64,000 bases of DNA from Alistipes sp. dk3624. GTDB taxonomy: Bacteria > Bacteroidota > Bacteroidia > Bacteroidales > Rikenellaceae. Shown here one piece after another: positions 43,926 to 51,955 of the stretch. The position numbers and the translations under genes were made by a program. The DNA is taken from positions 2,046,001 through 2,110,000 of the forward strand of contig NZ_CP045651.1 of assembly GCF_009557455.1 (NCBI RefSeq), written 5' to 3'. Numbering within the stretch: the stretch's first letter is position 1; every line of letters begins with the position of its first letter. Under the pieces are notes generated by a model. That model saw nothing but the letters and a program-made list of their open reading frames with translations, ran no database searches and had not been told where the DNA came from.

Positions 43926-45917
43926 TTACCACCAGACCTGTTCGTCGTTCTCGTAAGTGAAAATGCGTGTTTCGACACCTTTGGTCAGGTTTTTCAACAC
44001 GAACAGCGCATTGCCTGACGGGGCGTCTCCGTAATGGAGCACAGCATCGTAAGCCGTCTTTTTTCCGAGTGAACGCCATTCTTTCCCGTTGTGATAGAAC
44101 AGTTCGAAAGTGTCGCCGAATTCGATGCTGTTGGCATCGGAAACGGCATAGCAAATTACTTTGCTCAGGGAAACCGGGGCGCCGAAATCCATCCCGATCC
44201 AGTCGTTTTTGCCCCAGTTCGGAGATTCGTAATAGGTCAGCAGGTCGCCGTCGGTCAGATGTTCTTTTACATTGTATCCGCTGCAACCTTCCGTTCCGAT
44301 GATTTTCCCGGTTATTTTCCGGGCCGTGTCGACTGGGTCGATGAACATCATTTCCGCGATTGCGATCGGCGTTTCCGGCGGAGCGATGTATCTCCAGTAG
44401 CGGTAGGGCGGCAAAGTGTCCGCGCGGATCGTTACGGCGGGCTGCCAGGTTTCGAAAGCCCGGAACGAAACGGCATCCGAGAAATCCGGTTCGTTCGCGG
44501 CCTGCATGACTCCCTGCATCAGCCGCCGTCCGCCTTCCGCCGAGTGATAGGCCGCCGGATATTTTCTTTTCAGCGTAAGAGTCGTCCGGTTGACCGTGTC
44601 CGGGATGAAATAGCGTATTTCGTCGTCCCGTGTAATGGAAAACGGATAATTCACGGGCTGGACGAATCCGGACGCATCGATGACGACCGGAAGCAGTGCG
44701 GCCGTGCGGCCGATGTTGCCGAAACGGATTTTCGATCCGTCCCTTTTCCCGAAATCCAGCGGAACCCATTCCGAATTGTCGAAAGCAGCCAGGTAACCGT
44801 AATGGGTTTCGATATCTGCATTGAACTTCACCGGAACGGTCAGATCCGTCGTTTGCATGTATTGCTCCGTAACGTCCCGTATAAATAGGTTCCGGAAAGT
44901 TCCCGGCACTTCCTTTTCTTTGAGGTTCAGTTCCAGTAACTTGTGGTTCATTGTGTAGGTATATCGGAAAACCTTGACCATGTTTTCGCAGGCCTTGTGC
45001 AAGATTCCGGGCTCTTCGTCCGTGAAACTGCCGAAAGCGATGATTTTTTTCTCGTTCGTCAGCAGTGCGTTCCACGTGTGCCCGATGCTTCGTTCCGCCC
45101 ACTGGGGGGTAAAATCCAATGCGACCGGAATACCGGTGCTCCGCATGTTGATCATGGTCATCAGCGCGGTTTCGAAACACGAACGGTAAACCCTGTTTTC
45201 GATCAGCATTCTAGCCGAAAGCAGCGGGTAGCCCGAATAGTCCCGGGAGAACGGGAAATTCGATTCGGTCATACCGAATTGCCTGCGCATTTCGGAATAC
45301 ACTTCGCGGCACGCCTGCAACGAATATTTTTCCAGTCGTACCGCGTATTTCAGTTTATGGTCCAGTCCCCGGCGGAATACGCTGCGGTTGTCCCGTCTCC
45401 AGTCGTCCAGCGGCTGCAGTTCGAAGCACCGGTAAGGGAGGATGAACTCGCAAAATTCGTCGAAGTTCAGATGCCGGCACCACGGATCGCTCCGCCAGGT
45501 TTCGAACGCCAGGTCGATATGGTCGATCAGATAGTCGGCCGTAATCACTTCGATATCCTGCCTGATCGTCAATTTACCGTGGTCTTCGTCCCACTGCCGG
45601 CATATCCGTTCCACGGCTTCCTTTTTTTCGGGAATCGGGGTTGAAGACCGGAATACGGGCATCATCAGCGAAGTCAGCGAGTCCATTTGCGTCCGGTCGT
45701 ACCCGATGTGGCCGGGCATGTTTTCGATCAGGAAAACCGCGGCGCGGTATTTCAGACTGTCCGCCTCGTCTGCGGCATAACGGTCCAGCACTTTTTCCAG
45801 TTCGGGTCGGTTGCTTCCGGCCAGCCGCAGAACCGCTTCGAGGCGTTCGTTGCGGCTGCATGAGATCCCGGTGAATAATACGGACACCAGGAGAATGATT
45901 CGTTCGGGCAGGTTCAT
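43926..45917 (-). CDS. Transglutaminase-like lipoprotein with C-terminal discoidin-like domain (paralog 1)
   Basis: A 663-residue lipoprotein starting at ATG 45917 (SVLFTGISCSRNE; lipid Cys20). A helical N-terminal region (about 25-200) precedes a transglutaminase-like core in which Cys247 (YRSCFETALMTMINMRSTG) and His280 (SIGHTWNALL) form the expected pair. The third, acidic residue is not obvious, so activity is uncertain. A beta-rich middle follows, then a discoidin/F5-8C-like C-terminus (YYESPNWGKNDWIGMDFGAP) ending EQVWW. It is paralogous to the 678-aa protein at 51956-53992. A near-perfect minus-strand promoter lies upstream. Substrate is unknown; the C-terminus suggests carbohydrate or surface binding. 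Confidence 0.78.
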   Translation of the reverse strand: MNLPERIILLVSVLFTGISCSRNERLEAVLRLAGSNRPELEKVLDRYAADEADSLKYRAAVFLIENMPGHIGYDRTQMDSLTSLMMPVFRSSTPIPEKKEAVERICRQWDEDHGKLTIRQDIEVITADYLIDHIDLAFETWRSDPWCRHLNFDEFCEFILPYRCFELQPLDDWRRDNRSVFRRGLDHKLKYAVRLEKYSLQACREVYSEMRRQFGMTESNFPFSRDYSGYPLLSARMLIENRVYRSCFETALMTMINMRSTGIPVALDFTPQWAERSIGHTWNALLTNEKKIIAFGSFTDEEPGILHKACENMVKVFRYTYTMNHKLLELNLKEKEVPGTFRNLFIRDVTEQYMQTTDLTVPVKFNADIETHYGYLAAFDNSEWVPLDFGKRDGSKIRFGNIGRTAALLPVVIDASGFVQPVNYPFSITRDDEIRYFIPDTVNRTTLTLKRKYPAAYHSAEGGRRLMQGVMQAANEPDFSDAVSFRAFETWQPAVTIRADTLPPYRYWRYIAPPETPIAIAEMMFIDPVDTARKITGKIIGTEGCSGYNVKEHLTDGDLLTYYESPNWGKNDWIGMDFGAPVSLSKVICYAVSDANSIEFGDTFELFYHNGKEWRSLGKKTAYDAVLHYGDAPSGNALFVLKNLTKGVETRIFTYENDEQVWW

Positions 45918-46374
45918 AGGGTCGTTTCTATATAGATACAAAATTACGATTCGTACTGTAAAACCCAAAAGTACAGCGGTATTTCTGCCCCTGCGGTAGT
46001 GCGAACGTTCGCCGGTTTTTTTTGCAAACAGGCGAATTTTACTATATTTGAACTTTAAATTTGTCGGATATAGGTAATAAAATAAGACGAAAAGCGTATC
46101 GTATCATGCTGTAGGTTGTTTTGCAGCGTGTTGCGGCAATTTAATAAAAATAACATTTTTTATTCAACAAATTATTTAATCTTAAGGAAAGACGATGATC
46201 CTGCCGGTGTTGTGTAAGCGCCGGCCGTTCCGGATCGATCCTTTTACCTCGTAATTTGAAAAAGGAGGAATTCAATCGGAAAAAGAAATGCAAACAGCGG
46301 GGAGAGTTACGCGCTTTCCATTCCCGTCGCGGGGAACGTCGAACCTTATTTTAAACTCAATTTAACGTATTTTT
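45918..46374. other. Intergenic region with divergent promoters and a long leader
   Basis: This 457-bp gap is AT-rich. On the left is the minus-strand promoter for the transglutaminase-like gene. On the plus strand TTTG (46021-46024) and TATATTTG (46043-46050), 18 nt apart, would give a leader of about 320 nt for the chimeric lipoprotein gene. The leader holds two tiny ORFs, 46195-46254 (19 aa, MILPVLCKRRPFRIDPFTS, after AAGGAAAG) and 46288-46365 (25 aa, MQTAGRVTRFPF start), and an AAGGAGGAATTC at 46264-46275. No start near that SD is well placed. I cannot say whether any of this is translated. Confidence 0.5.
45939..45969 (-). promoter_or_regulatory. Promoter of transglutaminase-like lipoprotein gene
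   Basis: On the minus strand TTTG (complement of 45966-45969), 19 nt, then TAATTTTG (complement of 45939-45946): both elements match perfectly, about 20 bp upstream of the ATG. Confidence 0.8.
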
Positions 46375-47877
46375 ATGAAAAAATTTTTACCCGGACTGAT
46401 ATGTCTGGCTGGCACTGCGTGTTTATATTGCTGCAGCAGCGAGTACGACATTTTTGAAAACGATGTCGAACAAATTTCAGATCAGTTTTCGGTCGCGGAG
46501 GCCCGCGCCTATTTCGAACGGACGGCCGAGGACCTTCGCGGCGTAACCATCGGCGCAGGCCATACGCACGCTCCCGTCACCAAGGCGCTGCCCGGCGCCG
46601 ACGAAGTCGAGGGCGGCCCGGTGTTGACTCCTCAGTGGTCGAAAGGGCGGCAGACCGACGATAACGGCCTGGCCGTGTCGATCGAAATTCCGCTTGCGGT
46701 TCAAGGGACTCCGCTGCAGGCCGCCGTGTCGGAAAAGCGGAACGGTCGCAAGCCGTCGTCCTACCTGTCGACCGGTCTGAGCAAACTGATCCTGAAAAAG
46801 AACGTCGAGACCGGCGAAACATTTTATTTTATCGCTACCTTTATCCCCGATTCGGCTTGTTTTGCGAAGCGGAAGCAGGATATTAAAAATTACCGCTACA
46901 TGAAAGATGCGGATTACAGCGGACTGGTGATTCTTTCCGACGAGCGCGGGGAGTATCTCGGCGCCATTCTCCGCAAAGACGGGAAGCAGCAGCGGGTGAA
47001 ATTGCGACGCTGTATTCCAGAATCAGAAAAGCCGCAAGATGTAACAGATAATGTCTTGATGAGACTTAACTTGAGTCAAAAAGCTCCAATTGCTTTATTG
47101 GCAGGAACTAACGATTCGGAAGAGAGAAACGATGATGAAATCAAAGATGGAATTTGCTTAGGATGTGGTCAGCCGCTGAACGGATTTGATTACTGTCAAA
47201 ATCCTAATTGTGGAGGTGTTGAGGTAGTTGGACCTCCTCTGCAACCAAGGCCTGATCCTATATGGCCAGGGCTATGTACAAATCCGAATTGCCCGTACGG
47301 AGGACATTGTAATGGTTTATGTGACCATGCCGGTATTGGCGGCGGCGGAGACAATGGCGGTGGAACTACAGGGGGAGGAGGTGAAATAGGAAACGATAAT
47401 TCGGAATCTGTATTTGTTCTTATCCCTCGTGCTAAAATGCTTGATGCCGTCAATAAAGCAGTTCAGCAGATAATAAAATCTTTTCCAGGAAAGACTGCTG
47501 CATGTAGTAATGGTGTCCAGACTATATTCAAAAATTTATTTGGTTCTAACGCGTTGGATGGTAAAAGAGCCAATGATATGGTAAAATATTGGGAGGAGAC
47601 TTCTGCTTCATGGAAACAAATTCCAATGTCTTCGGCTCAACGACTGGCGAATGATGGTTATTTTGTTGTTGCAGGACGATTTGAGTCCAGGCCAGGACAT
47701 TCTGGACATGTAGTAGTTGTGGTACCGGGAGAAGAAAAACCAGGATGGGGTGGTTTGGTGCCGGTTGTAATGGATACCGGGTATGGAATGAGGTCTGTAC
47801 AACAAAAGTTAAGTTCGAGTTGGAGAAAAGAGGCTAAAGACGAAATTCAGTTTTATTATTATAAAAACAAAAAATAA
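46375..47877 (+). CDS. Chimeric lipoprotein with Cys/His (NlpC/P60- or CHAP-like) C-terminal domain
   Basis: A 500-residue protein, likely lipid-anchored (GLICLAGTACLYCCSSEYD; Cys19/20, acidic residues after it). Residues 25-212 form a module in host-like GC-rich codons (SVAEARAYFERTAEDL; LTPQWSKGR; YSGLVILSDERGEYLGAIL). From codon 213 (nt about 47011) the DNA turns AT-rich. Eight Cys follow in two zinc-ribbon-like clusters (C261, C264, C274, C279; C301, C306, C312, C316), then a Gly-rich linker. The last domain (about 345-500) has C377 in KTAACSNGVQTIFKNLFG and H445 in PGHSGHVVVVVPG, the Cys-His arrangement of papain-like peptidoglycan amidases/peptidases. I infer an exported cell-wall-active effector; this family is not firmly identified. 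Confidence 0.65.
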   Translation: MKKFLPGLICLAGTACLYCCSSEYDIFENDVEQISDQFSVAEARAYFERTAEDLRGVTIGAGHTHAPVTKALPGADEVEGGPVLTPQWSKGRQTDDNGLAVSIEIPLAVQGTPLQAAVSEKRNGRKPSSYLSTGLSKLILKKNVETGETFYFIATFIPDSACFAKRKQDIKNYRYMKDADYSGLVILSDERGEYLGAILRKDGKQQRVKLRRCIPESEKPQDVTDNVLMRLNLSQKAPIALLAGTNDSEERNDDEIKDGICLGCGQPLNGFDYCQNPNCGGVEVVGPPLQPRPDPIWPGLCTNPNCPYGGHCNGLCDHAGIGGGGDNGGGTTGGGGEIGNDNSESVFVLIPRAKMLDAVNKAVQQIIKSFPGKTAACSNGVQTIFKNLFGSNALDGKRANDMVKYWEETSASWKQIPMSSAQRLANDGYFVVAGRFESRPGHSGHVVVVVPGEEKPGWGGLVPVVMDTGYGMRSVQQKLSSSWRKEAKDEIQFYYYKNKK

Positions 47878-47886
47878 TTGTTAGAA

Positions 47887-48525
47887 ATGAAAAGGTTTTT
47901 CTTAATAATTTTGATATTCCAGGGGATTTGGTGTTCGGACCTTGTCGCTCAGGCATTGTTCACTCCTGTTTTTTCCTATAATGCCGTTGGAAAACCGGTC
48001 GCGAATAGTAAGTATTTGAAAATATTTACTTTAGGAAGAGAGTATGATTATATGAGAACATTGAAAACTTTCAGTTGTGCTTTGGCTACGCAAGATAAAA
48101 GCGGGAAGTATACGATCAGTCTTTCACGTTATGAGGAGAATGCCGACGATTCCGAGGTCTATAATCTGATATCCGTTTATCCGGACGGAGCGGCTAAGCC
48201 CTACGTTTTGAAACAGGCGGATGCATGGGAAAAACTTCCCGACGATTTGCGAAAATACGCCGCGAACGAGTATTTCATTACGATTCCGCTGAAAGATAAT
48301 GCAGTGGCTTTGTTGTTCATCGGCCGTGCCTATGCCAACGATCCGCATCAACTGACTATTCTCGTTATGAGTAAATCTTATGTATGTACGGTTTACAATC
48401 GTCTGGCTAATATCACCGAAATCAGGCCTGCAACCGCTACGGCGTCTTTTTCCCTTAAGGGTGAGGCCTGGGGGATTTCTTTTACGATAAAGAATGAAAA
48501 CGGAATACTGAAAATCAACGAGTAA
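47887..48525 (+). CDS. Exported protein of unknown function (possible immunity protein)
   Basis: A 212-residue protein with a signal peptide (KRFFLIILIFQGIWCSDLVAQ, cleavage after VAQA likely). I do not recognise a family. The mature part looks beta-rich, with short strands such as YTISLSRYEENADD and FITIPLKDNAVALLFIGRAY. The first third is AT-rich like the end of the preceding gene, while the rest is closer to genome composition. The ATG at 47887 lies 9 bp after the chimeric lipoprotein stop, so the two are surely co-transcribed. That, plus export to the same compartment, suggests a partner or immunity role, but nothing in the sequence proves it. Confidence 0.6.
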   Translation: MKRFFLIILIFQGIWCSDLVAQALFTPVFSYNAVGKPVANSKYLKIFTLGREYDYMRTLKTFSCALATQDKSGKYTISLSRYEENADDSEVYNLISVYPDGAAKPYVLKQADAWEKLPDDLRKYAANEYFITIPLKDNAVALLFIGRAYANDPHQLTILVMSKSYVCTVYNRLANITEIRPATATASFSLKGEAWGISFTIKNENGILKINE

Positions 48526-48593
48526 CCTGAATTATTCCGATTGTCGCTGCTTTTTTTGTGTATTTTTGAGGTAGTTGTTTTATTTGTCGTGAA

Positions 48594-49274
48594 ATGAAAA
48601 AGTTTTTTTTAAGCGCTTTATTATTGTTTGCATTTGTCGTTGAAAGTACGGCCCAATGGGGAACGATGAAAAGTTTGTTGGAGAGTATTCCCGTGACGGC
48701 TCCTCCCACTTCGGATATGTCCAAACAGCTCAAAAAATGGGTAGTTCTTAACGAAGAGAATCGTAAATTTCCGGATGTTATATATCGGGATTTTCAGCGG
48801 ACTCAACCGGAAGTTTATTCCGATCCGGATCGGGAAGAGTACTGCGCTGCATATTGCCAGTTCCGGAAACCCGGTAATGATAATTATACCGTTTTGGGCG
48901 TATCCCTCGGGGAGGCGGATGTGACGTCTACGCTTTTGGTTACTTATGATTTGAATGGAACCCAATTGGATTGGGTCGAGGTTGATGCTAAATTCTCTGA
49001 TATCAAACTGAAACAATACAAGATCACACCTGAAATGAAACTTTTCGTTTACGAGTTGAAGCCGACTTCGCCGACGCCGATCTATTTTTACGAAGATTAT
49101 ATCCAGAAAAAGATCTCTTCGCTGAATGCCCAGCGGATCGACACGGTTTACCAGATCGACGACGACGGCAAGGTCAATAAGCTGTCCGAAAAGAAATATC
49201 AGCCGAAGGACTATTCTATGACGATCCTCGAAACCGCCGATATCTGGAACGGGAACGAAGTACCTCTTCAGTAA
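48594..49274 (+). CDS. Exported protein, tandem paralog A
   Basis: A 226-residue secreted protein (KKFFLSALLLFAFVVESTAQ signal peptide). Its family is unknown to me. Shared with the next gene are KWVVLNEENRKFPDVIYRDF, FRKPGNDNYTVLGVSL, TYDLNGTQLDWVEV and a C-terminal half with TPIYFYEDYIQKKISSLNAQ. It has the same length as paralog B and aligns without gaps. The last 234 nt are nearly identical between copies, while the first 440 nt differ strongly. A -7-like TATTTTTG (48561-48568) precedes it and a terminator follows. Confidence 0.65.
   Translation: MKKFFLSALLLFAFVVESTAQWGTMKSLLESIPVTAPPTSDMSKQLKKWVVLNEENRKFPDVIYRDFQRTQPEVYSDPDREEYCAAYCQFRKPGNDNYTVLGVSLGEADVTSTLLVTYDLNGTQLDWVEVDAKFSDIKLKQYKITPEMKLFVYELKPTSPTPIYFYEDYIQKKISSLNAQRIDTVYQIDDDGKVNKLSEKKYQPKDYSMTILETADIWNGNEVPLQ
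49041..49259 (+). repeat. Homogenised 3' segment, copy in paralog A
   Basis: 219 nt matching 49839-50057 with four substitutions; the first 130 nt are identical. Upstream flanks are far more diverged. Confidence 0.9.
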
Positions 49275-49311
49275 ACCGACGAGCCTGCAGGCGTTTTCCC
49301 GGCGATAATGT

Positions 49312-49353
49312 AAAAAGAGTGCGGCCGGTGCTTGCCGGTCGCGCTTCTTTTTA
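49312..49353 (+). terminator. Terminator after paralog A
   Basis: AAAAAGAGTGCGGCCGG pairs imperfectly with CCGGTCGCGCTTCTTTTT around TGCTTG. The same type of hairpin follows paralog B, so it was probably duplicated with the gene. Confidence 0.75.
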
Positions 49354-49391
49354 TATATTATGTAACAGTGTAATTCTTGTTTGTCCTGAAA

Positions 49392-50072
49392 ATGAGAAAG
49401 ATTTTTTTGATTGTTTTTTTGCTTTTTGCTTTTTTTGTTGAAAGTACGGTTCAGGCGCAAACGATAAAAGAAGTTATTGAAGGCGTTCCCGTTCTTCCTA
49501 CGCCAACGGCCAACGTGCCTAAACAGTCTCAAAAATGGATTTACATTCAAAAAGAAGACCGTAAATTTCCTGATATAATTTATCAGGATTTTCAACGGAC
49601 AAAACCAGAGACTTATTCTGATCCGGATAAGGAAGAATTTTGTGTTGGTTGTTTTCAATTCCGTAAACCGGGAAATTCTAATTATACGACATTAGGTGTA
49701 AATGTGGGCCAATCGGATGCCCGGAATATGTTGTTGGTTACTTATGATTTTAATGCTAATCAGATTGATTGGGTTGAGGTTGAAGTAAAATTTAGCGATA
49801 TCAAACTGAAGCAATACAAAATTACGCCAGAGATGAAGCTTTTCGTTTACGAGTTGAAGCCGACTTCGCCGACGCCGATCTATTTTTACGAAGATTATAT
49901 CCAGAAAAAGATCTCTTCGCTGAATGCCCAGCGGATCGACACGGTTTACCAGATCGACGACGACGGCAGGGTCAATAAACTGTCCGAAAAGAAATATCAG
50001 CCGAAGGACTATTCCATGACGACCCTCGAAACCGCCGATATCTGGAACGGGAACGAAACGCCGTTACAGTAA
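49392..50072 (+). CDS. Exported protein, tandem paralog B
   Basis: A 226-residue paralog of the preceding gene with signal peptide RKIFLIVFLLFAFFVESTVQA. It shares WIYIQKEDRKFPDIIYQDF, FRKPGNSNYTTLGVNV and TYDFNANQIDWVEVE with divergent codons, then becomes almost identical to paralog A from 49839 onward. Its first half is noticeably AT-rich and its last third GC-rich. I chose ATG 49392; a TTG five codons upstream would only lengthen the signal peptide. Function unknown. Tandem duplication with homogenised ends is consistent with recombining immunity-type or surface-variable genes. Confidence 0.65.
   Translation: MRKIFLIVFLLFAFFVESTVQAQTIKEVIEGVPVLPTPTANVPKQSQKWIYIQKEDRKFPDIIYQDFQRTKPETYSDPDKEEFCVGCFQFRKPGNSNYTTLGVNVGQSDARNMLLVTYDFNANQIDWVEVEVKFSDIKLKQYKITPEMKLFVYELKPTSPTPIYFYEDYIQKKISSLNAQRIDTVYQIDDDGRVNKLSEKKYQPKDYSMTTLETADIWNGNETPLQ
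49839..50057 (+). repeat. Homogenised 3' segment, copy in paralog B
   Basis: Second copy, offset by exactly 798 nt, the same offset as the gene starts. Confidence 0.9.
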
Positions 50073-50100
50073 CGGAATGCCGGAATATGCGGTAAGGTGC

Positions 50101-50142
50101 AAAAGAAAGCGCGGTCCGGTTCGCCGGTCGCGCTTCTTTTTT
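50101..50142 (+). terminator. Terminator after paralog B
   Basis: AAGCGCG (50107-50113) pairs with CGCGCTT (50129-50135) around a GC-rich inner hairpin, followed by CTTTTTT. The following TATCTTTG (50144-50151) is a probable -7 box for the next gene. Confidence 0.75.
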
Positions 50143-50176
50143 ATATCTTTGATTATCTAATCTTTGTCGGATCGGA

Positions 50177-51916
50177 ATGAAAAAAGTACGATACCTGGTT
50201 TACGGTCTGTTCGGGGGCTTCGTCGTTTTGTGCCCGCTGGTTTTCGATTGCTTTTCCGCGCTGTGCCGTTTCCGGGCGGCGTTCGTCTGCCTGTATGCTC
50301 TGGGTTTTATTTTTCTGTTGAAGGCGCTGCTGGTTCCCGGTAGACGGCTCCGTATCGCGCTGCCGGACGTGCTGCTCGCGCTGTACCTGTCGTGGGGCGC
50401 GTGCAACCTGTTGTTCGTTAAGGCCGGGGGAACGGACGCCCTGCCGATTTTCGAGTGGATTTCCCTGTTGCTGGGATACCTGTTGGCTCGCAGCGTGCCG
50501 GAGCGCGCCGTGCCGCTCGTCCTCGGAGCGATCGTCTGTTCGGGTTGCGTGCAGGCGGCGGTCGGATTTTTACAGTGGCTGGACGTACTTCCGTCCAACC
50601 ACAACCTTTTTCCGGTTACCGGCAGTTTTATGAATCCGGGGCCTTACGGCGGTTACTTGGCCGTTTGCTGGGTCGTCGGCGCCGGTTTGGCGATCCGGGC
50701 GGTACGCCGGAGACGCTGGCCGTCGGCTGCCGGATGGGCGGTTGCCGTGCTGGTCGTCGGCTGTCTGCTGGCTCTGTCCGATTCGCGTGCCGCCTGGCTT
50801 GCCGTGCTGCTGGCGCTGGCCTGGCTGCTTTGCCGGGCCGCCGGGATTCGGTGGACGGGGATTCCCGTCGGACTGAAGATCGCGGCGGCAGTCGTTTTTG
50901 CCGTCGTCCTGTGCGCGCTGTACGGGTATAAAAAAGGTTCGGCCGACGCTCGGCTGCTGATCTGGCGGGTCAGTTGCCGGATGTTCGTCGAGTCGCCCGT
51001 TACGGGCAGCGGGATCGCTTCTTACGCTTCGCGCTATATGGATGCTCAGAGCGAATATTTTGCGGAGAATCCTCAGTCTCCGTTCCTGGATGTCGCCGGG
51101 AACAATCACCGGGCGTTCAATGAGTTTATTCGTGTGGGATGCGAGCAGGGCGCGATCGGCCTGCTGCTCGCGGGCGGATTCCTGCTGTCCCTTTTCGGAA
51201 AATCCCGTGCGGGCCGTTTCCGCGATCCGATCCGGGGCGGGATACTGGCGTTGCTGGTCTTTTCGTTTTTTTCCTATACGTCGGATATTTATCCGCTGAA
51301 ATTTTATTATGCCCTGTTGCCGGGGCTGTTGCGACTGCGTCCGCTTCGCACCGCGACGGTGCCGGCTGTCGGACGGGGCGTCGCGGTCGCGCTCGTTCTG
51401 GCGGTCGCCGGCATGGCCGTTCGGTTTCAGGGGCGTTACGAACGCGCTTCCGACCGTTTGCAGGATTATATGCGGTCTCCTTCCGAAGAGAGCCTGAACC
51501 GGGTGAAAGACTGTCTCCCGGACGTGATCTATCATCCCGGTTTCATGTGGGAATACTGCCGGCATCTTTATCTGAACCGGCGGTATTGCGATTGCCTGGG
51601 CGTATTCCCTGTTTATCATGCCCATGTGCGGAAAACGTCGGAAACGCTGTGCGATCTGGGAAACGCTTATTTGAACGTTTACGGGTTCCGTGAAGCGGAG
51701 GCGTGTTTCGAGCAGGCCCGGCAGATGATTCCGACGCGTATCTATCCGCAGTACTGTCTGTTCCGGCTGTATCGGTCGCAGGGAGATACGCTCCGTGCCC
51801 GACAAACGGCCGAAGCGCTCGTCGTCTTTCCCGTCCGGATCATGAATTCCACGTCGATCCGCATAAAAGCCGAAGCCCGGAATTACCTGAAGCATCTCCG
51901 GCGGAACGATTGGTGA
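50177..51916 (+). CDS. O-antigen ligase/Wzy-like membrane protein with C-terminal helical repeats
   Basis: A 579-residue protein. The first about 415 residues hold roughly ten to twelve TM segments and a periplasmic loop with PVTGSFMNPGPYGGYLAVCW, the G-S-F-x-N-P/H-x-x-x-A signature of O-antigen ligase/polymerase (Wzy_C) proteins. A second loop carries DVAGNNHRAFNEFIRVGCEQG (N-x-x-x-E/Q-x-x-x-E-x-G form). The C-terminal 150 residues look like TPR-type helices (LGNAYLNVYGFREAEACFEQAR). Such proteins join glycan units in the periplasm. It is GC-rich like the core genome, unlike the genes just upstream. It converges with the second transglutaminase-like gene. Confidence 0.8.
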   Translation: MKKVRYLVYGLFGGFVVLCPLVFDCFSALCRFRAAFVCLYALGFIFLLKALLVPGRRLRIALPDVLLALYLSWGACNLLFVKAGGTDALPIFEWISLLLGYLLARSVPERAVPLVLGAIVCSGCVQAAVGFLQWLDVLPSNHNLFPVTGSFMNPGPYGGYLAVCWVVGAGLAIRAVRRRRWPSAAGWAVAVLVVGCLLALSDSRAAWLAVLLALAWLLCRAAGIRWTGIPVGLKIAAAVVFAVVLCALYGYKKGSADARLLIWRVSCRMFVESPVTGSGIASYASRYMDAQSEYFAENPQSPFLDVAGNNHRAFNEFIRVGCEQGAIGLLLAGGFLLSLFGKSRAGRFRDPIRGGILALLVFSFFSYTSDIYPLKFYYALLPGLLRLRPLRTATVPAVGRGVAVALVLAVAGMAVRFQGRYERASDRLQDYMRSPSEESLNRVKDCLPDVIYHPGFMWEYCRHLYLNRRYCDCLGVFPVYHAHVRKTSETLCDLGNAYLNVYGFREAEACFEQARQMIPTRIYPQYCLFRLYRSQGDTLRARQTAEALVVFPVRIMNSTSIRIKAEARNYLKHLRRNDW

Positions 51917-51955
51917 TGCTGCGGAGAATCGGCGCCGGGGCTCTGCTCGCGGCGT

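Noticed and set aside
43606-45917. tRNA-Val as an integration site for the 43.9-54 kb block
   Set aside because: No integrase follows the tRNA, and I could not find a repeat of its 3' end further along the window. The block starts with a well-adapted chromosomal gene.
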